Shown: in pieces, positions 1-12,686 of the stretch
Numbering within the stretch: the first letter of the stretch is position 1
Layout of the letters: each line of letters opens with the position of its first letter
NCBI GenBank assembly: GCA_021029095.1
Contig: JAJOHG010000287.1
Span: 1 to 32,973 of the forward strand
Direction: 5' to 3'
DNA length: 32,973 bases
Source of the DNA: Phellopilus nigrolimitatus
Taxonomy: Eukaryota; Basidiomycota; Agaricomycetes; Hymenochaetales; Hymenochaetaceae
Notes under the pieces: model-generated
What the model was told of the DNA's origin: nothing
The model's input: only the letters and a program-made list of their open reading frames with translations
Databases searched by the model: none
Position numbers and translations under genes: made by a program

Positions 1-490
1 GAGTCCGAATGTCGTATGTCCGAATGTGCTGTGGCTGCAAGTTGTACAACACATGCATACTTCCATGGAGAGAGTGAGTCGATTTGGCCCTGAAGATGCA
101 GGGGTTATCTTTGGAGGTGTCGATTTCTCGCACATAAAACAGTTAATTTGCGTGTCACCGTGAACATATGAGTTATGATCGGTTGAAGCGAGCGGCTGAA
201 TCAACTCGAACGCGTCTGGTCCACGTGATCCGCTGGCCTGCCGCCGCCGGCAACAGCCTATCTGGCAATGCTCACTCATTCTTCTAAATTTGTTTTGCAT
301 GCTTCATCATCGACGTGACACTTGGACTTTCAGCGCCATGCAGCCCTCTGGGCATGGCCGACAAACGTAATTTAACCTGCGTCCGTACGCATAAGTAGCG
401 CTCGGATTCTTGTCTTTTTGCGACGATTTGAAGTTATCAAGATGCTTTTTTAATGTCTTCGAGATTGATCTAGCATTGCAGTCTCGTTGC
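1..490. other. Intergenic sequence at window start
   Basis: No open frame with family features is visible. It holds a CACGTG E-box at 222-227 and probably distal promoter sequence for the permease gene that follows. Confidence 0.4.
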
Positions 491-494
491 AGGA

Positions 495-563
495 GATAAG
501 GAAGAACCCGCCAGCGCCTGTAAAGATAAGGCTCGAGCTGAGGAGCTTATCATACCTATAAAT
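495..563 (+). promoter_or_regulatory. GATA-site cluster and TATA box of the permease gene
   Basis: Three GATAAG hexamers lie within 57 bp: 495-500 and 525-530 on the plus strand and 546-551 on the minus strand (CTTATC). A TATAAAT box follows at 557-563, about 140 bp before the chosen ATG. GATAAG is the core site of fungal GATA factors (AreA/Gln3 type) that control nitrogen-source genes, and nucleobase permeases are classic targets. The sites and box are seen; regulation by nitrogen is inferred. Confidence 0.55.
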
Positions 564-703
564 TTCGAAACGGCGGTCGGAAGATATATGCTTTATGCCC
601 GTGTCGACGACGTTCACCGAATAGCAAAGCCGTTTTCTCTCCCCTGCTTCAGCGTATCCGCTTGGCCAGTTCACTCAATTTTTGGGGGGACGATTCTGAA
701 GGC

Positions 704-2818
704 ATGTCCGACTCGAACGTCGGCCGCGTGCTCGACAAGTTGGCCGTGGAGAGCGAGCCAGGCCTCACTACGGCCCAACTTATGCTAGTCAACGTTGACC
801 TGAAGCCAGGTGCGTGTTTGCGGCCACCGAAGCTACTATCGGTTTGCATTTACCTCTTGCACCTACAGTTGAGCCGGAACGCCGACAATGGGGACCTTGG
901 AATTTCGTTGCCTTTTGGATCGCCGACTCATTCAATATTGTGCGTATGACTGGTCAATTGGTACCCGTCTCGATAGAACTATCAACCTGAAGAACCTTTC
1001 GCCCGTGACAGAATACATGGATGATCTCTTCGTCCATGATCGTTGGTGGTCTGACATGGTGGCAGTCCTGGCTGTGGTATGTACTGAGAGTATCTTGTGA
1101 ATAGCTCTAATTTTTATCATGAATCTCTTTCAGCGTCTGGATTGGCTATTTCATCTCTGGTTCTTTTATCTGCATGACCGGACGTATTGGCGCGACTTAC
1201 CACATTGGTTTTCCTGTTGTCTGTCGATCATCCTTTGGCATATGGGGGTCGCTTTGGCCCGTTTTCAACAGGGCAGCCATGGCTTGCATCTGGTACGGGG
1301 TCCAGGCATGGATTGGGGGTGAGACGACTGTTTTTATTTATATGGCAATCGTAAAACTAATCATCAACAGGTACTTGCGTATACCTCATGATTCGGAGCA
1401 TCTGGCCCAGCTTTGAGAACGTACACGACAGTCTTCCAGTATCTTCTGGAACCAATACGCGCGATTTTGTTAGCTTTTTTCTCTTCTGGTTGTTTAGCCT
1501 TCCCGCCATCTGGGTGAGTTATCACAGTTAACTCGAGTGTCGACGGTTTGATTCTAATCAAATTCTCGTGAACTTAGTTCCCTGTACACAAAGTCAGACA
1601 TCTCTTCACCGTCAAGGCTTACGTAGTGCCGGTGGCTGGCTTTGCCTTCTTCGTACGTTTAGCACAACTTTTATGACAAAAAAACTCATCATATTGCAGA
1701 TCTGGGCAATTATCAGGGCACACGGAATTGGACCAATTGTTCACCAGCCGAGCACCGTTCACGGTAGCGATCTTGGATGGGCCATGGTAAAGGGGATCAT
1801 GTCTTCCATAGCGAATTTTGCAACACTGATCGTGTAAGTTCCTCCATCACGGTGCTTTGTACTCAGCTTATCCTCACTTTTAGTAATGACCCGGATTTCT
1901 CGCGTTTCGCGAAAAAGCCTAAGGACGCGCTATGGTCTCAGCTGTTGACGATTCCCATCGGTTTCGCAATCACGTCCTTCATCGGCATCATCGTTTCATC
2001 TTCCTCGACCGTCATCTACAACGAGACGATCTGGTCTCCTCTTGACCTATTGACGCGCTTCCTCGACGAGGGCGGGCACGGCACGCGGGCGGGCGTCTTC
2101 TTCATCTCGTTCGCGTTCGCGCTCGCGCAGCTCGGGACGAACATCGCCGCGAACTCGGTGTCGGCTGGCACGGACATGACTGCGCTGCTCCCGCGCTTCA
2201 TCAATATTCGCCGCGGCGGATTCGTGTGCGCCGCCATCGGATTAGCTATGGCGCCTTGGCACCTTCTCTCAAGCTCCAATAACTTCACTTTATATCTTTC
2301 CAGTTATTCGGTATTCCTCTCTTCAATCGCAGGGGTGATTGTCTGTGACTACTACGTCACGAGGAAAGGATACCTCCAGGTCAAGGATCTCTACAGTGCG
2401 CGCCGGTCTGGTCCATACTTTTTCTTTCATGGGATCAACTTCCGAGCCTATGCGGCTTACATTGCTGGCATCATGATAAATGTCGTGGGCTTCGCGGGCG
2501 CCATAGGCCGTTCGGTCCCTATCGGTGCTCAGTATATCTACAAGTTAGTATCCAAGCTTTTTACTGCTTCTTTCTTTTTCTGACAATTGTTGTCATAGCG
2601 TTAACTTCTTTGCCGGCTTCATCGTTTCGTTCGCGGTATATTGGGCTCTGAACAAGCTCTTTCCCGTGCAGGCGACGAGCGATCACTGGTTGGAGGTTGG
2701 AGACCAGATTGTGGATCTATCGCTGGCGTACGAGGACCCCGAGATTTACGATGAAGAGACTGGATCTATCAAAAGTACGACAAAGCAAAATTCTGCCAGC
2801 GATGTAAAAGAAGTATGA
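704..2818 (+). CDS. NCS1-family nucleobase permease (uracil/allantoin/purine-cytosine type)
   Basis: Plasma-membrane symporter of the nucleobase-cation-symport-1 family, importing a purine, pyrimidine or related compound. Exons: 704-809, 869-939, 1012-1076, 1134-1318, 1371-1513, 1578-1652, 1700-1833, 1884-2543, 2599-2818. They join in frame to 552 residues, close to the usual 500-580. Family signatures run in order: [20 protein letters not shown] before the first membrane span, [93 protein letters not shown] and the CDYYV segment. About 12 membrane spans are expected. The start is the first ATG in the exon that reads into the conserved core. An alternative ATG at 595 joined by a 52-nt intron (601-652) would add 18 residues. 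Fungal homologues of this exact subtype carry the same [11 protein letters not shown] leader. Substrate cannot be set from sequence. Confidence 0.93.
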
Positions 2819-3633
2819 TCGATGTGAGGGTCATTCTTATGTTGTACCAAAGACGGAAGACGCTTACGGCCTTTCCTGTAAGTGAGTGCTTTGCAGTTCG
2901 ATGCTCCCTGTAAAAACTTGAAATTCTAGAGTTTTTGAAAAATATAGTCTTAGGTCCAAGTCCGAGTATTGCTCTACATGTCTCCCATTACAGGGCGGTG
3001 GGCATACAAAGCCTTGCTTTCTCAACCCACGTAAGACACGAAATTTCTCACGTAAACAAAAGCGTCTGAAATAAGATCATACTTGTAATTACTAACAGGC
3101 TCCTTCCCGTCCATAGATCGGATTTGTACTTCGCTATGTAACGTTATGACATCTTCTGGCACCACTCATTCGCGCAGACGACGGCACGAATGATCGACAG
3201 CATGATTGTCTGCGCTTCCAGATTAGATTGGTATCCTTCTCGACGGAGTAATCATGAAATTAAGGGAGCCTCCTGATCTCCTATTTCATTTAGTGAATAA
3301 ACGTGAGAGAATATCATTTAGCCTTGCAAGAAGCTAGTTCCCCGGGCCTCTCATTTATTCCGTTTCTTGTCTCGCGTTTGACGAATAAATCGGAGTTGCT
3401 CCGCCAAGTCCCGAGCGTTTTGATGAAAAGCCAGGCAAACGCCAGAACTTATTATGTGGTCCTTATGTCTTACCTAATGGCTGAAGTCTTTGCCTCCCAA
3501 ACATCGCTGTACGACCAGTTTTTGGAATTATGGACTTTTAAAAATAAAATAAAAATCGAGATATATTATTTTCGCAGTAACCGTTTCGTTTATAAAGCAG
3601 CCCTCGTGTTAGAAGCTAGAGCTTGATGATATA
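2819..3633. other. Intergenic region, no gene seen
   Basis: This covers the 3' flank of the permease and AT-rich spacer up to the transposable element. The longest open frame (3303-3626) lacks an ATG start, has low-complexity AT-rich codons and resembles nothing I know, so it is not annotated. Confidence 0.5.
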
Positions 3634-4322
3634 CAGTCGAACTTCTGCTAATGCATAGAGGTCGGTGGAAGGGTTTTGTATGCATTACGAGAGGTTATGC
3701 ACTACGAGAAATACACAAATTAGTACGTAATTTATTCATAGGCTATAGTGGCGTGAATTACGAGGGAAAGGAGTGACTCCGAGTGAGCACAAAACACAAA
3801 TGAAAGACGAGTTTGTTAGAAACTTATAATCATGGGTGTGGGAATGATTTTGGACATCCGCTGTGATGCCACACTTTTCAGCAGTATTATTACTGTGTGG
3901 ATTTCTGATAGAGTTCTAGCCGTGAAAAAATACCTGATATGCGGTTGCTTCAAGCTTGCCATCTGCTTGGCCTATAGTTGCAACCTAAATTTGTAAAAAT
4001 GACTATGAGCCTGCTGAAACACTGGCTTTGGATAAAAAAGCTCTTGCTGAGCTGCTCCTGAGGTTATGTTGAAAATGCATTGTCATGAAGACATGCAAGA
4101 ATGCAAAATGTGTCTGTCAAACACCCAATTCCGTGCAAGTAAGACACCTCACATAATGCATATCCCCTTTAAAAGGACTGCATACAGGTATGCATTATGC
4201 AATATGAATTTTATGCATTATCTTATAGGTATTTTCTAACTACCAACTCGGTGGAAGCTAAAGTCTATGCATTTTGGGAGGTTATGCAGCACGAGGAGTA
4301 TGCATTAGCAGAAGTTCGACTG
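3634..4322. mobile_element. Non-autonomous pogo/Tigger-like DNA transposon (MITE), element 1
   Basis: A 689-bp element with perfect 24-bp terminal inverted repeats, 3634-3657 and 4299-4322, beginning CAGTCGAACTTCTGCTAATG. It is flanked by TA on both sides (3632-3633, 4323-4324). A TA target duplication and CAGT termini are the hallmark of the pogo/Tigger branch of Tc1/mariner elements. No transposase frame is present, so it would need an enzyme supplied elsewhere. The palindrome ATGCAT is repeated at least eight times, mostly towards the ends. Termini are identical, suggesting recent insertion. Confidence 0.85.
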
Positions 4323-4324
4323 TA

Positions 4325-4867
4325 CTTGACATGCCGGTCGTAAATCTTCAGCCTCCAATCAGTTTCAAGAGCTCCTGGAGAGTAAGAAAGAAAGGTTTGC
4401 TGGTAGCTGGAGTTGCCTCTAAATCCGAGTGCTGCGCGACGACGCATGAAATATCTTATAAGCCACTCGTCAACCTAGTTTAAGAGGCTTTTCATTATAA
4501 GGTTCGTCGTAAGCTTAGCAAGTATGATCGACGACGACGACGGCGACGGCGACGGCGACGAGAAAACAAGGCTGACAAGGATATTTGTGGCTGGCAACCG
4601 GACACAAATATACTTCCGTTTATGGAATCGGTAAGATCGGGCCGACGCGTGATGGCATTAGCTTTCGAGATCGTGACGCTGAAAGAACAATACATTCTGG
4701 AAACGTTCGTGTCGTCGATCAGCTGTTGCTTTCCGCCTTACCTTCCTCCACCATCTTCCTTTTCATCGTTGACTTTGCAAAATCTGCCTACGACAATCAC
4801 TAGCTAGCGAGCTCATCGAAGACGCGATCTCTCCCCCGACCTGCATCTTGAAATTCCCTCGTCCACG
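4325..4867. other. Upstream region of the PKA gene
   Basis: The 543 bp between the MITE and the kinase start codon hold no convincing gene. A GAC/GGC-type trinucleotide repeat lies at 4527-4562. No clear TATA box is visible close to the kinase start. Confidence 0.4.
4527..4562. repeat. CGA/CGG trinucleotide microsatellite
   Basis: About twelve consecutive triplets of the pattern CGACGA followed by alternating CGG/CGA. It is upstream of the PKA gene and outside any coding region I can support. Confidence 0.85.
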
Positions 4868-6229
4868 ATGGCCATGGCCGACGCGCAACCTCTTCGTCAG
4901 TCCACAGCCCACCAAGGAACTCCGACTTCGCCCATCACGTCGGGCGAGTCTTCTTCAAGCCTCACTCGCCTCAGTATCAGTCGATACGGGTCCATCTCAA
5001 CTCTCGCGACCTCGAACGCCGTCGAAAGTTCAGATTGGGAGGACGACGAGAAAAGGCGTAGTGCCAACGATGATAGCATGGAGTATGAGCCACAGGCCAG
5101 ACTGCCTACAAGTCAGCGACCTAAAGGCCGCTACAGCCTGTCAGATTTCACGCTCCAGCGCACGCTCGGCACTGGCAGCTTCGGGCGCGTCCATCTAGGT
5201 ACGATCAACTCCTTGCTCTTACAGACATTTAAATACTTGCTGACGGCCTCATTTAGCTCGTAGCAAACACAACTTGCGCTTTTACGCGATCAAGGTACTG
5301 AACAAGGACAAGGTCGTCCGCACAAAGCAAGTGCAGCACACGAATAACGAGCACGAGATGCTCTGGAACGTGCAGCATCCATTCATCGTGAACCTCTGGG
5401 GTGCATTTCAGGACCCTCGCAATTTATACATGGTCATGGACTTTGTCGCAGGCGGAGAGCTCTTCACGCTATTGAGGCGGTCCAACGTTAGTGTCTTTTT
5501 CATTGCGATGCGTAAGGAGACTGACAGACCTGACGGTTGTAGCGGTTCCCAGACCCGGTTGCCAAATTCTACGCTGCCGAAGTCGCCCTGGCGCTTAACT
5601 TCCTGCACTCACTGAACATCGTCTACCGCGACCTCAAACCCGAAAACGTGCTGCTCGCGCAGGACGGGCACATCAAGATCGCCGACTTCGGCTTCGCGAA
5701 GTACTGCCCGAACATGACCTGGACGCTCTGCGGCACGCCGGACTACCTCGCGCCGGAGATCGTCAGCCAGCAGCGATACAACAAGTCTGTCGACTGGTAC
5801 GCGCTCGGCGTGCTCATCTTCGAGATGCTCTCGGGTCTCCCGCCGTACCACCAGCCCGAGCCGAACCCCGTCCTGCTCTACGAGCGCATCGCGCAGGGCC
5901 CCGCGCACATCCGCTGGCCGGCGTTCAACCCGGACGCGACAGACCTCATCTGCCGCCTCATGGAGCCCGACCCCTCGCGCCGCTATGGGAACTTGCAGCA
6001 CGGCGCGGGCGACGTCTTCGCGCACGCCTGGTTCCGCGAGGTCGATTGGACGAAGCTCCGCGCGCGGGAGATCGGCGCGCCCTACATGCCGCGCATCGAC
6101 GGCGACGGCGACGCAAGCGCATTCGAGCACTACCCCGAGGGCGACGAGGTCAACACTTATGGCCGCGAGGGCGAAGACTCGTGGGGTCGCCTCTTCCCCG
6201 ATTTCGACTACATGCCGACTGTGCCATAA
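4868..6229 (+). CDS. cAMP-dependent protein kinase catalytic subunit (AGC family)
   Basis: Ser/Thr kinase of the cAMP-PKA pathway, which in fungi controls growth, nutrient response and development. It is held inactive by a regulatory subunit. Exons 4868-5198, 5257-5486 and 5543-6229 join in frame to 415 residues. Residues 1-90 are a Ser/Thr-rich, probably disordered leader. The kinase domain shows the glycine loop GTGSFG (101-106), AIK lysine 123, YRDLKPEN with catalytic Asp217, DFG Asp235, the activation loop [14 protein letters not shown] with Thr248 as the PDK1-type site, and the [14 protein letters not shown] helix. After it comes an AGC tail ending [12 protein letters not shown], which runs a few residues past the usual PKA F-x-x-F end. 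Exon 3 is strongly GC-rich with C/G-ending codons, suggesting high expression. Start is the first ATG; a second ATG two codons later is also possible. Other AGC kinases (Sch9, PKC) have different tails, so PKA is favoured. Confidence 0.93.
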
Positions 6230-6973
6230 GCGCCTAGCGATCTCTCACGACTATTTTCAGGGTTTGGTATTTTCTTCTTTTCTTTTTGTGAACAAAAGCG
6301 TGATGGAGCCGCGCACGGAGTTCTCATCCTCTTGCATGTATGTTTATTAGACAACTATGACCATCGCCCCTGTTTCTTGCAAAGCCTCCTCTATCCCCCT
6401 CTGCGCCCCTTCCCCCCTCCCCCGGTACCTGCCCCAGTACCCCTTTTGTACTTCGTCACTCACAAAACTACCGTTACGATTTCTTACGACCATTGTTGTG
6501 CTCTTCCTTCGTCCATGCTATCATGTTTTGCGGATTTTGTCCTTGCTTGTTCTGCTCTGGTCTCGTGTAGTTATCTATATCTGAATCCCAGTGCGACTCT
6601 GATTATCCTTGGCTTGCTTTATCTCTACCAACTGGTATTCGTGTACGGGAGAAGGTTCGGCAGACAGGCTCCGCGTTAGAGCGAACAGACTCTGACGCAT
6701 TACTGACACTCTTTCGGATCTGGTACTAACGCCTCCGAAGATACAAGTATTGCGGCAGCGCCAAATCGGTGTTCGTATTCTAAGTCCGTCCCACGAAAGT
6801 GAACCTCATGCATGAAGATATACATTTTACCGGGTTGCGGAAGATAAAATAGAATGCGATATTATTATTGTAGGTGATAATAATCGAGATACAACACTGA
6901 ATGCAATAAAGATGGACACGTAAATATCCTAAAAACGACAAGATGTAGATAACACGCAAATAAAGACATTACA
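6230..6973. other. Convergent intergenic region between PKA and SWR1
   Basis: The 3' ends of both flanking genes meet here. The plus side is pyrimidine-rich and the minus side is AT-rich. Open frames here are low in complexity and not supported. Confidence 0.5.
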
Positions 6974-9900
6974 CTACGTCAATTTCCATTCCCTGAAAAA
7001 TTCGCGATCGGAGCGGACAAATTTCAACATATAGTCGATGGTGGTGCCTCCTTCGCCGTCATCGTCCTCTACAGGCTCTGGATCCACGCCGTCGTCGACA
7101 GGTGTCAGCATTGCCTCGTTGCCGTTAGGTACGGGTGCAGACTGTGATTCTGGGACGCTGTCCGCATCGGCGAAATCCGCGCGGTCCTCACCCTCCAGAA
7201 CGGCTTCCTCGTTCGCAGCCACTTTAGCAGCATGCGCGTCTTCAAAGTCCTCGAACTCGACCAAGGCCTTTTGCAAGGCGCTTGTACTAACCGGCTGTCC
7301 GACTTCATCCGGCCGGAAGAAATTTGTCCAGTCGAACTCGCCTTGTTGGATGACGAGGTCGTCTAGTGAGCGTTTCTGGTTGGCCTTGTGAAGCATGGCT
7401 TCTTCAACTGTATATTGTGAAATAAAACGATAGATGTGGACATCCCTAATCTGGCCGATACGATGTGCCCTGCACCGTCCGTGTAAGTAACAATTGCTTC
7501 TGAAATTGCCTGAACGTACCTGTCTTCACATTGCCTATCCATCTGCGGATTGAAATCACTATCATAAAAGACGACAGTGTCCGCGCCAGTAAGACTATTG
7601 CAGCAAATGCATTAGGCAACGCCAAAAAGAGATAGATATATACTTACTTTATGCCTACACCACCAGACCGAGACGAGGCAATGAAGGCAAAAATTCGCTC
7701 GTCGACATTGAACCGCTCTGTGATGTATTGCCGATCCTCGATTTTAGTCGCGCCATCGAGCCTTAGGTATAAGTATCCATGGAAATTAAGAAACATTTCG
7801 AGTATATCCAAGATCTTCGTCATCTGTGTAAAAATGAGCACGCGATGGCCGCCGCTCTTCCGTTCGCGGAGGAGACGTGCGAGTTCTTGGAGTTTGCCAC
7901 AGTCATATTGGAGAAGTGAAACATCAGGGAAAGCAATTTGCAGTTTCACTGAGGCCCTGTGTAGCACCGAGTCAAAATCAGGGCTGCAACGCTGTAGGGC
8001 ATCTTCGGGTAGGCCGCGAAGCACAATGGATGGGAGATCACGAGCGACTACTGCCGGGGTGGCAAAGGCGAATTTGTCGATAATATTTGCAGCATCCTCT
8101 GCACGAGCAGAATACGACTTGACCAAAGTTCTGGACAGCTGACCATCACTCGACAAGAGCTCGGCCTCGCACGCAGAGGTGAGAGGGTTGCAAAGCCGTC
8201 TTGCGATTTCGATGGTCTCCAAGCCATATATTGGAATTTGATCGCAACGGAGTCGATTAAGGTAGACCATTTGTTGAAAACGCGCATAGGTCGCAGCACG
8301 AAGTTGGTAGCGCCTATATTTTCGGTAACCTTCGATCGTGCGGGTATCGCGAGGCGGAGGTTCTCCAGGGTATGCAGCAATGACCTCTGCTGCAAGAATC
8401 TCTTCCAGTGAACGTGTTTCTCGAGCAGCAGCCGACGACGTGTTGCAAAGATGGGTGAATTGCAGGCCAAGGACGTCGAGATTGACGTGGGAGAACCGAT
8501 CGTCGTCCTGGAGAAGCATACGACGAACCAAAAGCTCCTTAATCTCAAAATCGGCAATTGCAGACCTGTCCATAGCGAAGGACGTGACAACAGGTCGCAC
8601 TTCAAACAGATCTGGGTGATTACAGACCTTCCGCAGCTGCATGAGGATGTTCGCAATTTTCTGGTAGACTCCCGACTTGAGATCTTCACGTGTCTGATTC
8701 CGCGACATGAACTCGTCGTAGAGGAACCGCTGGCGCTTTGACAATCGGCATAGTACGAGATGGTCGTACTTGCTCGGCAACTCCTTCTCAACATCGCGCT
8801 TGAGACGACGGAGCAGATATGGACGCAACACAGTATGAAGCTTCGTCACTTGTATCTGGACTTCCTGGTCTTGGACATTTCCTTGCTCTATGGCTTTCTC
8901 CAGCGGACCTGTAAATGACATCAACAACGTAATCGTCTTCTCAGGAGCTATAAATGTCAGACTCACTAGCAAACCACTCTCCAAAATCCTTCAAGTTCGC
9001 GAAGGTTGTGCCCGACATGAGGAATTGCAAAAGCGCCCACAGTTCAGTCAGATTATTCTGTAATGGCGTGCCTGTAAGAAGCAGGCGGCGGAATGACCGG
9101 AACATGAGCAAAATATTCCAACGCTGCGACTTGAAATTCTTAATCATGTGAGCCTCGTCAAGGATCATATAATACCAGGCTTTGCGTTTGAAGATATGCT
9201 GATCTCTGCTCGCTAGGGTATACGATGTTACACAGACATTGAAGGCATGCTTAGTATTCCACCCTTGACGTAGTTCCTTGCGCCTCTTCGTAGTGCCATG
9301 GTAGCTTAGAATCTTGAAACCAGGTAGAAATTTCTTGAACTCCATTTCCCAGTTAAGCAGGACGCTCGTCGGTACGATGATGAGGTGCGGTCCCCAAATA
9401 CCCCGATCACATGCGAGATGAGCCAGCAGCGAGATGGTTTGAATTGTTTTCCTAAAATTTGCGATAAAAAGACTAAGTTAAAAATCATCAGTGAAATTCG
9501 TCCGAAGAGATAACGCACCCAAGGCCCATTTCATCTGCCAGGATTCCATTCATCTGATTGTTATGAAGTGTTGCTAGCCACTCGAGTCCGGATTGTTGAT
9601 AAGGGCGAAGTGTGCCTCGAAGAAGTAAGGGAGGCGCAAGCTTCATCTCAGGTGACCAATTAACTCGGGCGACAGCATAGGGCTGCAGCTCAGGCGGAGC
9701 TTCCCACTCGGGCTCGGGCTCTGGAGTAGGGCTTGATTTAGGGAGGGCTCTTTTGTTTTGAACCGTGATGACTTCGGATTTGTGTGCGTGCGATTCTGCG
9801 GACTGCTCTCCGCCATCAAGCCCATTAGACAAAATAACATTGTCCGCCACGATCCCTTCCTGTTCTTGAGGTATACTCACTTCTGAGGGTGGGTGTGTCT

Positions 9901-12597
9901 CTGCGGAAAAGCCATTCAGTGTCAAAGGTTTGAGACTTTCATTTGCTTCTGTCGAATGGTTCTCCGCAATCTCTGTAGGTCCGTTGTTAATTGCGCCCTC
10001 CACCAGAAACTTCGAGCGGGTAGCAGTATCCGTGTCATCCGTAAGGGGTTCTTTGCAGACCCCAGAAACTTCACTGCTATCTATCGTGGAAACAATTGTG
10101 GGCAGCGACTTTGATATTAGCGGGAGATGCGGCAAGCCCGACCGCCCTTCTAGCGTCGGCCCACTTGGCATGATTACGTTATCATTTCCGAAGTCATGCG
10201 CGTCGTCGCTTGCGGGGGAGTGAAGGTCTTCCAAAGGCGGATCCATATTCAAGTCCAGGTGAAGTTCGTCACCCCCATGCAGGTGGATATCATCAAAGAA
10301 TGGAGTTGATTCAAGAGACGTTTTCGACGACCCCATATCACCAAAGTCGTGTACTTCTTCGTCTTGGATATGGTTATCCCGGACCAAAATAGACTCGGTT
10401 TCGACGAAGACCTGTTCGCGGGCCGTTTCCTCGTCTTCGTCGTTGTCTACCTGAAGTTCGCTGCGCACGAGATCTTCTTCATTCTCATCTTCGTCGACAA
10501 GTGATTGATTATCCTGGGTACCGTTCTCAGATGGTAGATTAACACTCTCTTCCATGTCAGCATCGACGTCGTTGAGAGGGACACTGAACTCGATGTAATT
10601 GTCACTTTTGGGAGTTTCGGGAGAAGCCTCGTTGACCAGCGCGAAAGACCCTGTGTTGTTGGCATCTTCAATATCCGATCCAGCATCACTAGCATCTTCA
10701 TCACCACCGATATCAGAGCCCTCTTCATTGGATGATCTGCCTTCGTCTTCGTCCTCTTCATCTGTTGCCTCGTCATCATCGTCTACGCTGACGGTGCCTG
10801 ATCTACTTCGAGCGACATCCGCCCTCACCAGCTCCATCTGTTGCTTATTGAGGATCTGTCCGCTCTGGTCTAAGATCGCGTCGAGATGTTGTCTACCGCG
10901 GCGCTTTTCCTCTGCATCCAGCACACGCCGCTCTTCCTCCCGCACATGGAAGACGACCTTTTTCCATTCACCGAGTACAAGCCGAAGGATTGTCCTCGCG
11001 AGCGTGCGTAGTCGTTTCTCCTCGGCGACGACCTCGCGTTCCTCGCGAGTTTTCACCGTGTCCCAGTGCGCGTGCAACTTCGAGCTCACGCTTGAGGCTA
11101 AAGCCCCGCTTCGAAAGAATCGGTGCCTCGGAATGGTATTCCTCACTGCGATTGCTTCCGACACGACGGCTGCCCAGACGTCATGTGCACGATTGATAGG
11201 TGCTCCACCATCCAACTCGCGACTCACATTAGTCATCAAGCGACCCCTTTTCTTCAATGACTCTGCCTTGTGCAAAACACGAGCATCGTTAACCGCCTTG
11301 CGCTCGAGACCCCCCGGGCTGTATTCCTGACCATCGATCTCACTGTACGAAGTCAAAAGGGCAGGTAGAGAGCGATTGAATCGAGGTAGACGTGGTCTTT
11401 GAAGCGGGGAAGAGACGGTCGGAGGCGGCTCGCGCACAATGAGCCGGACGCGTCTAATCGCTGGACGCACTACGGGTGAAGAAGTAGGAAGCGATTTACC
11501 AGCTATAGTCTTCCCAGCTACGATAGGCCGAGCGGGCGCGGAGGATGCTGGTGATTTCGAGGGCAGCAGTGGGATTGTGATGTGAAGATGAGGGTCCAAT
11601 TTCTCTTCTTTACTCCGTATCCTCTTGCTTGCTCGCGGAACAAATTTGTCGTCGTTCCGCTTAGTCTGTTGGGTAGACAAGCTAGCGGCGTCGGTGGAAG
11701 AATCGTACTCTGTCAAAGCAGACGATTGCGATCGAGAGATACGAGAGACGCGCGAGGTGGGCGCAGGACTTTGATCAATAGCCTTTCGCTTTCCTCGAGC
11801 CTTTGAACTGAGTATCCCTGAATGTTCTGAGTTCAAAGTCATTGCTTCCGATCCCACTTCTTGCTCTTCATCGGAGACGCTTTCCTTCTGCTTCCCTTTC
11901 GCAGCGACACTGGGCTTCGGCATGTTCGTCTTTTTTTGACTGCGGCTCTTTAGTGTAGCACTCGTTGAATCCCGAAGGCGCCCCGATAGGACAGGTGCAC
12001 TAATAGATTGCGAAGGCGTAGGTCCGGAGGCAATCCGCTGCGGCCGACCTTTCAACGCAGAGATGCGCTCTGCCTGGGCACGGCGCGTTGTACGTGACGG
12101 GCCTGCACCCGGCGTATTCATAACGAGATCGTGTTTCTCCTTATACTGCAGAAAAGCGATCAGACCCAGTAAATGATGAGGGGGTGAAATGTGTAAATAC
12201 CTCGAGAAACACGGCCGTCTGGTCCGTTTTCGCCACCTAAGCATTTCTAATTCAGTGCTTGCAATAAGAGAATTCAAAGATTGAGCACGCACCACAGGAT
12301 CATAACGCAGCATCGTAATGTATTTGTCAAGGTGAAAAGCCTCACGGACCTAGAACGAAAATGAGCTGTACCTCCTGGTAGAGAGGGAAGGCGTTTGAAA
12401 CGTACGAGGTCGTCGTGCCTATCGAGCACCCTGTCCAGTTCACTTTGCCTTTCCAGAATCAGGGCCTCCCGCACCGGGTTTACAACAAGCGCATTTTTGA
12501 ATTCTGCTGACGATGCTCCTGCACGTTGCAGTCCAGCGCTCGACGAGTTCGATGACTGCGCGTCGGTGACGTGCGTTCTCGCTCGACCGCGCCCCAT
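6974..12597 (-). CDS. SWR1: SWR1-type chromatin-remodelling ATPase (Snf2 family, INO80 subgroup)
   Basis: Motor subunit of the nuclear SWR1 complex, which swaps H2A-H2B for H2A.Z-H2B dimers. Exons on the minus strand: 12597-12406, 12349-12293, 12236-12201, 12145-9519, 9451-8967, 8908-7648, 7594-7520, 7469-6974, giving 1742 residues in frame. In order: a short N-terminal region containing [20 protein letters not shown], an HSA domain near residues 420-530 ([29 protein letters not shown]), a long acidic tract, then the split Snf2 ATPase. The ATPase has [12 protein letters not shown] (about 960-975), [10 protein letters not shown] (about 1067), [19 protein letters not shown] and [14 protein letters not shown] roughly 270-residue insert separates the two lobes, as expected for the Rvb1/Rvb2-binding INO80/SWR1 class. 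The second lobe has [29 protein letters not shown] and AHRIGQ. The start is the first in-frame ATG; the frame open upstream begins only with GTG. INO80 is less likely given the N-terminal HSA arrangement and acidic region. Confidence 0.93.
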
Positions 12598-12686
12598 CGC
12601 AGCACTACCGTTCAAAGTCAAGCAGCAGCGACTAATAGCACTTGCGAGCACGCGTTACGACTATAATGCCTCGAAGGAAGGAGGTT

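Noticed and set aside
3303..3626. 107-codon plus-strand frame before MITE element 1
   Set aside because: It starts at GTG, has AT-rich low-complexity codons and no homology or promoter.
5609..6130. Long open frame of 173 codons on the minus strand inside the PKA gene
   Set aside because: It is antisense to a strongly GC3-biased kinase exon, which suppresses stops on the other strand. The kinase frame has all catalytic motifs.
10599..11330. 243-codon plus-strand frame rich in Ser and Leu
   Set aside because: Antisense shadow of the acidic and HSA region of SWR1.
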